64,000 bases of DNA from assembly GCF_003265705.1 (NCBI RefSeq), contig NW_020312867.1, forward strand, positions 5,233,749-5,297,748, in the 5' to 3' direction. Source of the DNA: Callorhinus ursinus (Eukaryota > Chordata > Mammalia > Carnivora > Otariidae). Below, in pieces: positions 10,829-21,605 of this stretch. A program made the position numbers and the translations under genes. The notes under the pieces are model-generated. The model made no database searches and was not told the DNA's origin. It worked only from the letters and a program-made list of their open reading frames with translations. How positions within the stretch are numbered: position 1 is the first letter of the stretch; each line of letters begins with the position of its first letter.

Positions 10829-11260
10829 CTTAAAAATAGTAATGGGCTCAGAGAAGGGAGGTCCATCCCAGCCCAAGGGGAGAATCCTGATTGGACCCTT
10901 TTGTACAGTCCCCACTTTCCCAGACTCCTTCACAGCAAGAAATGACCATGCAACAGTTGTGGTCCATGAGATATAGGGATAGTTTGTGTGGAGCCTCCTG
11001 GGAAAGGTTTGCCTCCTGTTAACATGGGCAGAGGTGAAAGAAACTCTGGCTATGCTGCTCCTTCTGCTTCTAGATCCTGGGTGTGTGATGAAAGGCAATC
11101 TAGTGACCAAGAGGGACCAAGCCCAATAAGGAAAAGCTAATGTATGGAGAGTGGCAGAGCAGAAGGATGCAAAGATCCTAGTTCTTGAGGACATGGTTGA
11201 GCCACTGCCTCAAACCCAGACTCCCCCCATGCCCTCACCACTCCCATTCAACCCTCTACC
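10829..11260. other. Intergenic, no feature recognised
   Basis: No repeat or gene recognised by eye. Confidence 0.35.
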
Positions 11261-11264
11261 AAAC

Positions 11265-11395
11265 CAAGATTTCTACTCCTGAGACTTATTAGAATGTAAA
11301 CACCTCGAGGGCAGGGACTTTGTTGCATGCACTCACAGTGCCTTGAACAATGCCTGGCACACAGTAGGTGCTCAGTAAATGTTTGTTGAGTAAGC
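11265..11395 (+). mobile_element. L2 3' end
   Basis: agggcagggactttgttgca, then aatgcctggcacacagtagg and tgctcagtaaatgtttgttg, the L2 terminal signature. Confidence 0.85.
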
Positions 11396-12127
11396 TTTGA
11401 ATGGATAAGTAGATGACTTTACTGTTTATACTAGTCAACTGAGTCATCTGTAGCTTGTAGCCAAGGAATCCTAACATAGTAACTTTTCTCTCCAGCCTGA
11501 GAACCTCCTAAGAGCAGGAAAGAGACTGAGCATTATTGAACATGGCAACCCACAGCCTGGCACAGGGCCCACATTTAAGAGGAATAAGCAGCTATTTCTC
11601 AGAGGAGCCCCAGACACTGCCCTGAACCTGGTTTCAGGCCTGCCAGAGAGCTGGATGGTTGGACCTGTGAGTTACCCTCATTCAGACATTGGGTGAGAAG
11701 CCCCTGAGGCAACTGATGAGAAGAGCTTAGGAATGTTCACTCTGGATCCCCCACACCAAATGATGCCCAGGGGCTACACAAACTGCTCCAAGAGGGTGGG
11801 AAGCTGGCAGCAAGTGTTGCCACTAGATTCTTCTTGAGGTGGAAAGAAAAGAACTTCTGAGAATAGCCAGACCCAACCTCCACGCAAGTCATGAATTTCC
11901 AAGCCATGGTGGTCAAGTCTAATCCTAAGTGTGGCAGCCAGGGAAGATGAGAAACGAGGAGTGAGGCACAGGGCATCAGCAACTTCACAGACAGGACCTC
12001 GATGATCTGGTCCCACCCCCTTATTTCACAGATGGGAAAATGAGATCGGGGAAAGTGGGCAACTAGCCCCACGGTACCCAGTGAGCGATGGCAGTGTTTT
12101 AATTGTGAACTCAGGGTCACTGTAATC
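11396..12127. other. Intergenic, no gene recognised
   Basis: Possible MIR similarity near 12,020-12,120 (cacagatgggaaaatgagat). No gene. Confidence 0.4.
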
Positions 12128-12289
12128 TTTTTTGGGGGGGGGCAAAGGGAGAAGGAGAGAGAGAATCCCAAGCAGGCTCCACACCCAGTGCGGAGCTGGA
12201 CATGGGGCTCAATCTCACAACCCTGAGATCATGACCGGAGCCAAAATCCAGAGTCAGAAGCTTAATTGACAGAGCCACCCAGGAGCCCC
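12128..12289 (-). mobile_element. can-SINE, older and shortened
   Basis: A short T tail with a G8 run replaces the usual aagatttta. The head reads as complement of agccacccaggagcccc. Approximate flanking repeats gtaatctt/ttaatctt. Confidence 0.85.
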
Positions 12290-12989
12290 AAGGTGATTTT
12301 AATCTTAAGAGGTTTAGGGATAGGCATTAGAGAAGGGATCCTCTCAAATTCTCCCAATTGGCATGCAGAATTAAGAATACATGTTCATAGATCCACTTTT
12401 CTAAAGAAGGTCCATAGTGGTCATCAGATTCTCCAGGGGGGATAGGACTAAAGAAAAGTAGAGGGAGTGGAAGAGGCTGGGCCAAGGTCACGTGGTGAGT
12501 CACAGCAGACCTGAGACTACCACATGTGTCCTAGATTCTTAGTCACTGCCCTACACTTTCTCTCCACGGGAAAGGCCATTTTCTTCAGTGCACCAACGTA
12601 CCAGATTGGTTCACTAAACCAATGCACCAGATGGGCCTAGTCAGTAGGAATACCATGGTTTCCAACAGGGGGAGGCTCTGCCATCCCGTGGGCACTGCCC
12701 ATGGACACTGACAGAGAAAAACAAGGGAAGACCACGGAACTGCGCAAGAACCCCTCACTCCTGAACTGTACCCAAGGGTCCCCAGGTAAGATGAAGGCCA
12801 CAGATCCACGATCTCCAGAACTTAGAAACATTTCTAGTAAGATGCACTCTGTTCCTTGGTACAGATTGTTGATGCAGGTCATGCTCAACTCTTGTGTAGG
12901 TTTCCACAGACTCCACTGGACACCACGCTAGCCTCAGAAGAGTCAGCTCCCGAAGCAAATGACAGATTGAACACAACAGCAAAGTATGA
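12290..12989. other. 3' flank of CHMP4B
   Basis: About 700 bp between a SINE and the predicted cleavage site. No repeat recognised. If the ATTAAA signal at 13,005 is not used, the 3' UTR would extend into this region. Confidence 0.4.
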
Positions 12990-13004
12990 AAATTAATTGA
13001 GATA

Positions 13005-13010
13005 TTTAAT
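13005..13010 (-). promoter_or_regulatory. Probable polyadenylation signal (ATTAAA) of CHMP4B
   Basis: ATTAAA, the commonest variant hexamer, lies about 780 nt past the stop in an A/T-rich context. It is followed on the minus strand by a T-rich stretch (about 12,983-12,995), as expected of a downstream element. Confidence 0.6.
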
Positions 13011-13533
13011 AGACAGTGCAAACCATAATTTCATCTGAATATAAATGTATGCACATGTTTCCAATGAGTTATCTATCGGTTATCACAAACAGCAACAAGG
13101 ACCTTAGAGCTATGTTAGAAAAATGTATAGCTGGGGTTTAACTCTACAGTCTCACTTGCTCTCAAGAGAACACCATCCATTTCAAATCAGTGTCACAAAC
13201 TCCAAAAGACCAGGGGAATAGGAGTGAGGGGTAGGCAGATTGGTAAACACAGGGGCCAGTACACAGGAAATGGACAGAAATACAGTTCTCAAGGAAACCA
13301 AAGTCAGATGCATTATTACAGCTAAGGACAAGGAAAAGCCTATGGCTTTTAAAAAACTTTTCTGCCAGTACCATACAAGTCTTACAAAGAAATGTGCGAC
13401 AAGTCAACTGACTTAAAAGGACAGAGGCTACATTTTCAGATCATTTCAACTGCAAACGGTCGACCCTTTCCACTGAGCTTCAGCAGTGGAGTTAGCATAG
13501 TCCAGAAGCTCAATGTTGGATTTGCAAATACAG

Positions 13534-13539
13534 TTTATT
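13534..13539 (-). promoter_or_regulatory. Possible proximal polyadenylation signal (AATAAA)
   Basis: A canonical AATAAA lies about 255 nt after the CHMP4B stop codon. Use would give a short 3' UTR that keeps the G-rich tract at 13,575-13,614. Hexamer match only. Confidence 0.35.
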
Positions 13540-13574
13540 TTACAGAAATTCAACATTATAAACAGCAGGCACCT

Positions 13575-13614
13575 CCCACCCCACCCGCCCGCCCCCCTCC
13601 CCCCGCCCTGTCCC
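13575..13614 (-). other. G-rich tract in 3' UTR, possible G-quadruplex
   Basis: On the transcribed-RNA sense (minus) strand there are eight runs of three or more G within 40 nt, two of them six long, with 1-3 nt loops mostly. This satisfies the usual G3+N1-7 quadruplex rule with spare runs. Confidence 0.6.
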
Positions 13615-13791
13615 GCTGGGTGCAGACCATGCTGTGCAGAGAGTGAGCAGTGATGCGGCCCCAAGGCTTTGGAGGGAGACTCAGGAGCAATGGAACCTGC
13701 CTGCACCATGTCCTGCCTGCCCCGCACGCGCACACGCCTGCCCGCTGCACGGGTCACCAGAGTCTGTCTGGGCCCAGCTGCACTGGACCAG

Positions 13792-13856
13792 TTACATGGA
13801 TCCAGCCCAGTTCTCCAATTCCTTCATGTCATCCTCTTCCTCTTCCTTCTTCTTGG
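13792..13856 (-). CDS. CHMP4B: CHMP4B exon 5, C-terminal coding part and stop
   Basis: The acceptor ACACAG precedes CC, which completes codon 204. The exon then encodes KKKEEEEDDMKELENWAGSM and TAA (13,792-13,794). In CHMP4 proteins this amphipathic tail is the docking helix for the ALIX Bro1 domain; Met214, Leu217 and Trp220 are all present. The acidic run has one Asp-to-Glu change relative to the human protein as I remember it. The total of 224 codons equals the family member's usual length. Confidence 0.97.
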
Positions 13857-14717
13857 CTGTGTGAAGGGAGAAAAGGCTACTTAGGAGGGCTGTGACCACA
13901 CTGTAACCACGATGCTCTCACACATTCTGGCTGGGTGCAGGGGCAGGGCTGATTTAGAGACATGATGTAGCACAACCCTGGCACCCAGCCTCATTCCAGG
14001 CTATCAGCAGACTGTTTTTCTGCACCTGGAAGCTGCAACACAGAACTCCAGATAACAGGCACACGTTCCCGGCACCACCCCCTCCACCAGCATCGGGGCC
14101 GGGCAAAACAAGGATTCCACACTGACAGTCCGTCAGAACTCGTCCCAGAGCATTCAAGGATGGGGAAATCAGGAAGAACCCCAGAGGAGATCTAATCCTT
14201 GCCAGCAATCCCCCTCCACCTCAAGTGGCTTGAACCACCTCTCCACACCCACAGGTGCCCCTTAAACAGTGTTTGGACCCCCTTTGCCTGAACCCACCAC
14301 CATGCTGCCGACTCAACTTGAGGGGCCATTTCTTCTGGATACATGGGAGGGTAAGGGGACTACAGCCTCGTTACACTGCCCCCCAGGCTCTCTCTCCATG
14401 CCAAGTCAAACTTCTGTGCCTTTCCTAGAAGTTTGATGTGGAATACTTCTACCCACCTAAGGTGAAATAACAGAAGAGGGAGGGGGAAGAAGGAGCAGGG
14501 AGAAAGAAATGAAAGTTTTATAGAACCATGTCTCTAGAAGAGCCAAAGATATTTCCTTCCCACAGTGGCTGCCTCTGAGGCCCCAAGTTTTTGCAGATGT
14601 GCACAGCAGAGGATATTAGACAGGAACCAACAGCTGTCCTGGAATTAAACTCTCACCCCTTCTCCCAGTGCCTAGAACTTTCTTTTGTTTAGTGACATAG
14701 GAAAAATCATTCTGGAA

Positions 14718-14888
14718 GAGTGGTTCTCAACTGGGGGTGATCCCCCCACACCCTGCAGGGGACATCTGCCAGTATCTGGACAGAGCCCACGGGTGCTGTG
14801 TAAACATCTGTAATACATAAAACCCCTCTCCCCCAACCCAAAGAATTACCTGGCTGTGTCAACAGTGCCGAGGTTAAGAAACCCTGTT
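14718..14888 (+). mobile_element. MER20 (hAT-Charlie) relic in CHMP4B intron 4
   Basis: gtggttctcaactgggggtg, ggggacatctgcc, then gccgaggttaagaaaccctg: both MER20 ends in inverted relation, with internal losses. Confidence 0.8.
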
Positions 14889-15058
14889 CTACAGAGAAAC
14901 TAGGAAAAGAGGTGATGGTGTCTCCGTGGCCTTCACAACAGATCTTCTGTGATTCTCAATCCCAGGCAAACTCAGGACCCAAACTGAGGCCAACCAACCT
15001 CAAGATTACCCACTACAGGGCATTAGGGGTATGTCATGACTGGGCAAGAAGTACTCAC

Positions 15059-15185
15059 TGGGTTTTGATGGTAAGGTTATAGAGGGAACATTTGGTAGAG
15101 GGACTGTTTCGGGTCCACTGATTTCCAGCAAATTCTTGTCTAGTTCCTCCTGTTCTAGTTCTTCTAATTCTGCCATGAGCTCATC
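15059..15185 (-). CDS. CHMP4B: CHMP4B exon 4 (residues 162-203 and first base of 204)
   Basis: This is a 127-nt exon with acceptor ACCAG and donor GTGAGTAC. It encodes the acidic C-terminal part: DELMAELEELEQEELDKNLL, then EISGPETVPLPNVPSITLPS and KP. The Glu-rich helix is the autoinhibitory region, and the Pro-rich linker leads to the ALIX/VPS4-binding tail. The exon's last base is A rather than the usual G before GT, so codon 204 becomes ACC (Thr), where I remember GCC (Ala) in human. Residue 198 is likewise Thr rather than Ala. Confidence 0.97.
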
Positions 15186-15419
15186 CTGGTAAAGGAAACA
15201 GAAGAGTGAGAGACATGTCCCTGGGAATCCTACCCCCTGCAACAGTCCCTCTTTCCTGATGACCCAGAGGACACACACCCCTTCTAGGAAGGTCAGAAGG
15301 GAGATGATCTCCAGGTCCATACTCTTACTCAAACCTTACACATGGTTCTACTGGTGAACCTAATACCCTATCAGGCAGTTACAAAGTCTATATCCAGTGT
15401 CCTGCACTAGCTGTCAGCA

Positions 15420-15515
15420 TTTTGAGAGAAGGGATTGCATCTTTTCATTCCTCTTTCTTTATCTCAGAACTGGGTACACTCAGTGAATGTTCAGGAATAT
15501 TTGCTGAATTGAAAT
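15420..15515 (+). mobile_element. L2 3' end in CHMP4B intron 3
   Basis: Ends in aggaatatttgctgaattga, the L2 terminus type. Confidence 0.6.
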
Positions 15516-16223
15516 TAACTTGACTAGTCCATCAAATTTCAGTCTGAAAACATGAAGACTCTGGTGCTGGGAGCCAAGTCTAAGAGCCACAGGCTGTTTT
15601 TTCCAGCTACAGTGGGAATCAGCACAAAGAATTAGGTTCAGGGCAGAGGACCTGGCCTTCAGCAGACGCAGATCTAACATAGAATGAAATCTCTTCAATA
15701 GGGCCTGGTGTATTTTAAAATCCTAAGAGACTCAAGATCCCAGTTGCTACAGCAGAAACTGGTAGGTGGCCGAGCTCCAGATGGATCCCTCAGGGGTCAG
15801 ATATAAATGCTCTTTCCTTGGCTTCACCTTTACCTCAAATCGGAGTTGCCCAAGGGAAAATCCTGTAACCTTCTACAAGGAGCGGTCACCTCAGCTGCCC
15901 CAGCTCTGAGCCCAGGGCCCCCCATGAAATGTGCAAGGTAATTACTGAAACCAGTTATTGACCTGAAGCCTGCTGAGGGGTCCCTATGAAGGTCCCTTTA
16001 CTCAACCTAAACTTCTATTCCGAAGAGTGAATGAAAGCCATTTCTCAAAATCCAGAATTAAGGAGAGTTAATACCATGATCTATTTATGTCCAAGACTCT
16101 GGAGGAATGAGAAGTGGTGATTTCCAAACCACATACACCATGCCAGAGAGACTTCAACAGCACATCAAAGGGCGGCCCGGGTGACATTTGTGAAGCTTAT
16201 GCGAACTGCATGAAACCACTCAC

Positions 16224-16338
16224 CTCATCAAACTCTTCTCCAAATCCTACAGGTTTTGAAATAGCTGTTGAAATCTCCTCTGCAAGTTCTTGCTGGTCAG
16301 CAATGTCCTGCATTAATTCATCAACTTTATCGATGTCC
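16224..16338 (-). CDS. CHMP4B: CHMP4B exon 3 (residues 123-161)
   Basis: This is a 115-nt exon with acceptor TTTAAAG and donor GTGAGT. It completes Met123 and encodes DIDKVDELMQDIADQQELAE and then EISTAISKPVGFGEEFDE, the acidic helices 3-4 region that supports closed (autoinhibited) to open switching. The two positions reported mutated in human dominant posterior polar cataract, D129 and E161, are intact here: Asp129 is the GAT at 16,320-16,322 and Glu161 is the last codon, GAG, at 16,224-16,226. That numbering fits exactly, which supports both gene identity and exon phasing. Confidence 0.97.
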
Positions 16339-17056
16339 CTTTAAATGAAATGGACAGATGTCATACGGGACAGTCAGTCTTTGTGAAGAGGGTCCATGAG
16401 GCAGGAACAGAAACCCTACCGCACACAATCCGCTTCCCACCCTATCCCCTGTAATGACCCCCTCTGAGGAATTACTCGTCTGTCTTTATTATCTTTCTCC
16501 CCCTTTTAACATGCAGGTGTTCTTAGACACCATCTAGCCTGACACCCTCAGGAAATAAGGCTTAGCAAAGTTGGGTGCCACGTTCATGGCCTCTCACGTG
16601 AGCTAGTAATAAACGTGTCAAATGAGACTACAGGACTTTAACTCCTGGGCCAATAGCTCTTCTTCAAGCTCAAGGGCAACTCTGTAACTCTGTACAGGGA
16701 GAGATAAAATCGCAGATCACAGAACATAGCTGTGCCAGTTGATAGGTCCTTCCCTTCTACTCACATGCACTTACGGCTCCTCCAGTAGGGCCCAAAAGAA
16801 AGGCAAACATGCAGAATTACTTTCTGTGCACTGTCAATCTTACAAACATACAACTAATCAGTATAATACATACACATGTATTTCAAAGCCTGCACAGCGG
16901 TTTACTGAGATGTGCCCTTCGCTAGGCATCTTGGAGAACATAGAAATGGAGCAGACGTGGACCTATCTTAGGAAGCTCAGCCCAATGAACATCTACCCTC
17001 AGGTAATACCTCACTTATTTAAAGGCTACTTTTCCTGCAACCCCACATTTCCAGAG

Positions 17057-17262
17057 CAGAGATCAGTGAACTTTTCCTGTAAAGGACCAAATAGGAAATA
17101 TCCTAGAATTTGTGGGCCAAACTGTCATGAACACTTCACCCTGCTATGTAGCACAAAAGCAGCCATTGATAATATGTAAATTAATGGGCACGACTGTGTA
17201 TCCATAAAACTTTATTTACTAAATAGGTGGTAGGCCCACAGGCAACATTCTGCCAATCCCTG
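17057..17262 (+). mobile_element. hAT-Charlie nonautonomous transposon (MER1-like)
   Basis: The terminal inverted repeats match: cagagatcagtgaac at the left and the complement of gccaatccctg at the right. The inside has ctgtaaaggaccaaatagga and aaaactttatttactaaata. About 206 bp, in intron 2. Confidence 0.85.
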
Positions 17263-17511
17263 ACATGGCTGAGTACCCCCAAGGAAGTAAAAAAGGACTT
17301 TAAACACTCCCCAAATATATGCTGCCAAGTCCAAGCACTACAACAAATGCACAATTTGTTCATGGGAGAGGCCCTCATTTGGAACTTAGTGTTACCCTGG
17401 CCTGTAATTACAACCGTAACAAGTTTGGTTATCTAGTTTCTTAGGCCACTGTACATGAGAAGTAGCCACATAAGGGAAGGCTCGCTGAGGTGAGAAACAC
17501 TGTTTTGAAAG

Positions 17512-17617
17512 TTTTTTTTTTTTTTTGAAGTAATCTCTACACCCAACTTAGGGCTCAAACTTACAACCCTGAGATCAAGAGTCACATGCTCTACTGACTG
17601 AGCCAGCCAGGCACCCC
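17512..17617 (-). mobile_element. Old short tRNA-derived SINE
   Basis: Same short form as 2,207-2,309: T tail, gaagtaatctctacacccaa, head complement of agccagccaggcacccc. Confidence 0.85.
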
Positions 17618-17734
17618 AAGAACATTGTTAATATGACAGCCAAAGACTGAGAGAGCCAGAAAATTCCATCAAAAGCAGATATAAGAACAGAGAGATCCAA
17701 AGCCCTTTCAGGATCCCGACAGCATCAGGAAAAA

Positions 17735-17880
17735 GACATGAACACTGATTCTAACCCCAGTTCTATCCAAGCTCATCCATAACTCAGGGCAAGGCACCTC
17801 CCCTCTTTGGGACACAGCTTCCCCACCTTGATAATCAGGGGCCTGGGTGAAAGGACTTTCTAAGGATCTTTCTAGCTAGA
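17735..17880 (+). mobile_element. MIR fragment in intron 2
   Basis: ctcagggcaaggcacctccc and a ...cagcttccccaccttgataat segment in MIR order. Confidence 0.55.
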
Positions 17881-17943
17881 AACTCTGCTCATCACAATAA
17901 CCTTGAATTACTCAGAAATACTGTTTCATTCCATGAAATCTTC

Positions 17944-18024
17944 TTTTTTTTAAGTGATCTGAGATCAAGACTGGAGCTGAGATCAAGAGTTGGCCTTTTA
18001 ACCAACTGAGCCACCCAGGCACCC
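17944..18024 (-). mobile_element. SINE fragment with internal deletion
   Basis: A T run, then a shortened body and the head complement of gagccacccaggcaccc. Only about 80 bp. Confidence 0.75.
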
Positions 18025-18081
18025 TGAGATCTGTGTCTTTAGGCAATAGGGTACAAAATCCATTCTAAAAGGAGTTCCCAG

Positions 18082-18298
18082 AGGCGCCTGGGTGACTCAG
18101 TTGTTGGGTGTCTGCCTTCGGCTCAGGTCATGATCCCAGGGTCCTGGGATTGAGCCCCCGCATAGGGCTCCCTGCTCGGCGAGAAGCCTGTTTCTTCCCT
18201 CTCCCACTCCCCCCGGCTTGTGTTCCCTCTCTTGCTGTGTCTCTCTCTGTCAAATAAATAAAATCTTTAAAAAAAAAATAAAATAAATAAAAATAAAT
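18082..18298 (+). mobile_element. can-SINE with TSD in intron 2
   Basis: The exact duplication aaaaggagttcc lies at 18,067-18,078 and 18,299-18,310. Sited 139 bp inside the donor of exon 2, antisense to CHMP4B. Confidence 0.95.
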
Positions 18299-18437
18299 AA
18301 AAGGAGTTCCAAAAAAGAATGCAAATTAAAACAAACTCAGGTTTTGAGTGGATAAATCAAAGGGTCGCCCAAGGCCATGTCCTGGGACTGAGGCCCTGCC
18401 ACACAGGTGCCCCCCCCACCAGTGGGTATCCACATAC

Positions 18438-18615
18438 ATGTTGTCGTGGGCAGCCTTCATGGCCTTAGCAGCATAGCCCATGTTCTTGAGCACCTCAGTG
18501 TTGGTATTGGCGTTCTCCAGGGCCTCCCGCTGAAACTCGATGGTTGACAGTGTGCCATCGATCTGCGCTAGCTGTTTCTCATACCTCTTCTTGCGCTTCA
18601 GGGCCTGGAGGGCCG
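18438..18615 (-). CDS. CHMP4B: CHMP4B exon 2 (residues 64-122 and part of 123)
   Basis: This is a 178-nt exon with acceptor TGCAG and donor GTATGTG. It encodes the end of helix 1 and helix 2 of the Snf7 fold: a basic run (ALKRKKRYEKQLAQIDGTLS), then STIEFQREALENANTNTEVL and a stretch ending AAKAMKAAHDN. The basic face fits membrane binding and the helical hairpin fits filament assembly. The last two bases are the first two of a Met codon completed by exon 3. Codon choice is GC-rich, unlike exons 3 and 4, which use more A/T-ending codons. By memory the translation matches human CHMP4B throughout this segment. Confidence 0.97.
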
Positions 18616-18894
18616 CTGCATGGGGGAGAAAACAGTTTCAGAGAGCCTGACACCAGAATATCCTAGAGTTCACTTGAGTCTTCGCCCTAATTGTAATAAA
18701 TGCACCTCAGTTGTTGTGTTAACCTTATTAACACAAGGTTAATAATGTCATCTACACAAAGAACATATTCAATTTTCTAAGAAAACTATACAAAATTTAC
18801 ATACTTCAAAGTGCAGCAAAGCACACAAGCTGAAGTTCATACTGTGTAACCACACCCCCACAAATCAAAGCATGGAAAGACACCGAGACAGAGA

Positions 18895-19030
18895 ATGTGT
18901 TTTGAGGCCATGCTGCTTTAGGTTCAAATCCCAGTTCACAGATTTAGGTGAGCTACTTAGCTTCCCCGATAGGTTCATTGTGAGAAGTGAGAGAATATAA
19001 ACACCTAGCACAACTTAAACATAGTGGACA
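18895..19030 (+). mobile_element. MIR fragment, intron 1
   Basis: gttcaaatcccagttcacag then a gagctacttagcttcc segment and a decayed 3' part. Confidence 0.55.
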
Positions 19031-19074
19031 CCAAAAAACAACACCTCTAATTATTATAAAGCAGCTTTAAAGTA

Positions 19075-19360
19075 TCATTTTATGCCAGCTAAATTATAGA
19101 AACAATAAATAATAATGATACTAAATACTGGATAAGTTAGGGCTAAAATGCTCTCTCACACATAGCTGTAAGTTGATATACTGATTCTGAAAAGCAACAT
19201 GGCCACACACAGCAACAGGTATAATGACGTTCCTGCCCTATGACCCAGCAGTTTCCTTCTGGAAACTATTCAACAAAAGCAAAAATCCTCATGCCTAAAG
19301 ATGGTTATCGTAGCATTCTCTATCATAGAGAACACAACACAACTAAAATAAAGACAGAAT
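19075..19360 (+). mobile_element. Ancient L1 fragment
   Basis: ctatgacccagcagtttcct, tcatgcctaaagatg... and gtagcattctctatca follow the old-L1 ORF2 3' order. Highly diverged. Confidence 0.5.
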
Positions 19361-20180
19361 TCCCTGCCAGGGGCGAATCTAGAGTGCGACCATTTGGTCA
19401 AGTCAATGTCATCATCCATCTGTGCTTCCCGGCATGTTAAGGCTGTAGAGATCATCTTGTTCTTAGATCCAGTCCGGACAAGCAATTTGACCGAGGTGAA
19501 TCTGTGGCACAGCAGGAGCCAAAAGCACATCTCCCTACTCACAACCCAGGGTGCCTTCCCCTTATCATCTCAACTCCCCTCTTTGCACCTAAAGATATCT
19601 TTAGTACACATCTCAGATGGGCATCAAGGCCAGAACGAATGGGCCCCTACCTTGGCCTGGATAGCACTAGTCTTAAGACATATATATGAACACACATATG
19701 TACCCACACACACACATGCTCCACCATGTCCCTGGGCTCCAAACCACAGCCATCTCCAGCAGGCTCTCAGGGACATGCAATCATCTTCCTTACAGGGCTG
19801 TGGTTTCTCCATATATCACATGAACAGGTCCCATGCTCCTTCTACTCATGCTTCCTATTAGCCTAGGATGCATCCTGAGAACATCTGCCAAGGGACTGCA
19901 GGTAAGCAGTCCATACTTCCTCTAAAATGAGCAAATAAAACCACTAGGAAAATTCTTCCAGCCAAAGGATAAAGCAGGCTAATGAGAAATTGCAAAAAAT
20001 CTGAAGAACAATGAAATGTGCCTCCTTAAAAGTTGACAAGACATTCAACCTATATCTCCCTTGATTCCTGTGTGAATGACCTATAACCTCGAGAAATCTA
20101 ACCTGCAGTCATACCCAAGGTCCCCAAGACTCTAAACACCTTCACCTGCTAATACTAAGTCATACATGCTATGTAAGTAC
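19361..20180. other. Intron 1, unassigned
   Basis: No repeat recognised. The stretch 19,363-19,545 lacks stops on the minus strand over 60 codons and keeps several CpGs; see findings. Confidence 0.35.
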
Positions 20181-20189
20181 CTCACAAAA

Positions 20190-20310
20190 CAGAAACTCTT
20201 TAAGGTAGAAATGACCACCCTTTTTAGCAGATGAGGAAACAGGTTCAGAGAGGTTACGTAATTCAGGTCACCAGGTGGTGCCATCAGATGGCAGAAGGGA
20301 TTAAGCCAAG
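20190..20310 (+). mobile_element. MIR fragment
   Basis: gcagatgaggaaacaggttc agagaggtta run in MIR order; carries the CTCF-like motifs. Confidence 0.7.
20268..20294 (+). promoter_or_regulatory. Two adjoining weaker CTCF-like motifs
   Basis: TCACCAGGTGGTGC (12/14) is followed directly by CCATCAGATGGCAG (13/14) against the CCASYAGRKGGCRS core. Both are on the plus strand, within or beside an ancient MIR in intron 1. Could be chance in MIR-derived sequence. Confidence 0.25.
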
Positions 20311-20454
20311 GGTGGAACCCCAGAGCATGGACTCTGCCATTATAAATGTTATGTCTTCCACTTAATAAAAAAGGCAGGAGCCTGCCCTGGAGGGGCCATC
20401 CAGTCCAGTGAGGAGTGTCAAGGAGACTGTGGGAACACAGAAGATGGAGTGCAA

Positions 20455-20570
20455 ATCCATGTCATTCCTTTGCTTAAAAACCCTCAACAGCTCCCTATAC
20501 CCACACGACAAAGCCTCCATGGAGTTTGATATGGCCTGTAAGATCCTGCAAGGGACTGGGGTTGTCACCA
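20455..20570 (+). mobile_element. L2 fragment
   Basis: ttgcttaaaaaccctcaaca gctccctata followed by tggcctgtaagatcctgcaa, matching the L2 ORF end. Confidence 0.7.
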
Positions 20571-20711
20571 CAGGCTGGGTTCTGGGATACCTTTGCCACT
20601 GACTATCATGGCAGAGGGAAGATACCCTGGTATATAAGTGCTCAGGGCCTGGGGTTGCTTCCTTGTACCTTCCTTGGTGCTGTGTTGCCTTTCCACAGAA
20701 ACGAACTCAGA

Positions 20712-20904
20712 TTTTTTTTTTTTTAAAGATTTTATTTATTTGACACACAGAGAGAGAGAGCACAAGCAGGCACAGCAGCAGGCAGAGGGAGAAGCAGGTT
20801 CCCCGCTGAGCAGGGAGCCCAATGCAGGGCTCGATCCCAGGACCCCGGGATCACGACCTGAGCCGAATACAGACGCTTAACAACGGAGCCACTCAGGCAC
20901 CCCA
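20712..20904 (-). mobile_element. can-SINE with TSD
   Basis: Duplication aactcaga (20,704-20,711; 20,905-20,912). Full tail and head. Confidence 0.93.
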
Positions 20905-21605
20905 AACTCAGACATATCCTAATCAACAAATGAGTCTCAAGTTTTCTCAGGCCAATGTCCCACAGATGCCTCTTTCCCAGGTCCACCTCAGCCATCCCCA
21001 CCACCCATGGCATAGCCCAGCTCATAAAAACTTGTCTGCCATGTTCATGAGTAAAGTGAACAAGGTGTCTGGCTGCCTACTGTGTGGTAAGCAAGCTGTG
21101 GCAGTCCCATCCACCTTCTCATTTAATCTTCCTTACCCAGTCATGGGGCAGAGATCCCAGATCTATTACTAACAAAGAGACTGGGGATCGGAAAGGTGAA
21201 GTGGCCCATCCAAGTCATACTGCTGTTATGTGGAGAGAGGAGGGCTCAACCACTGGTCAGTTTAAACCCTCAGGTCTCTGCTCTTCCCACACAGGCTCAG
21301 AATGATGGAAGTGACACTGGAACAGTTCTCAAGAATGAACAAGGAGATGACACACCTGCCCTGCTTTTCAGTGTCCTGAGTGTAGCAGGAGCCTTGATTT
21401 TATATAGTCAGCTACATTCTGATTTTTGTCTTTTTCTTCAAATTTTGTTCTTGGTTTGTTTGTTTGTTTTTTCCCCCAAGCCCTTGCGTAGAGGGCTGAC
21501 TTTCAATAAATCACAGAGAGGGAGCTGCTCTGCTTTGTATGAAACCCCAACCCAGAAGCAGGGTGTTCATGAATGGTTTAGCACCAGTTTCCCCATATAT
21601 TCTGA

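Larger units (their letters stand above)
12990..13791 (-). other. CHMP4B: CHMP4B 3' UTR (probable)
   Basis: About 800 nt follow the stop codon with no recognised repeat before a cluster that looks like a polyadenylation site. On the minus strand an ATTAAA lies at 13,005-13,010, and cleavage is expected 10-25 nt beyond, so the 12,990 end is approximate. An internal AATAAA (13,534-13,539) could give a shorter isoform. A strongly G-rich tract (mRNA sense) lies at 13,575-13,614. The exact end needs a cDNA. Confidence 0.75.

Noticed and set aside
10469..11194. 241-codon minus-strand open frame
   Set aside because: Its middle is the translated can-SINE at 10,595-10,813, and the rest has no recognisable protein features.
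1..12989. RALY or another neighbour gene downstream of CHMP4B
   Set aside because: No exon of RALY or any other recognised gene was found. The neighbour is known only from human gene order.
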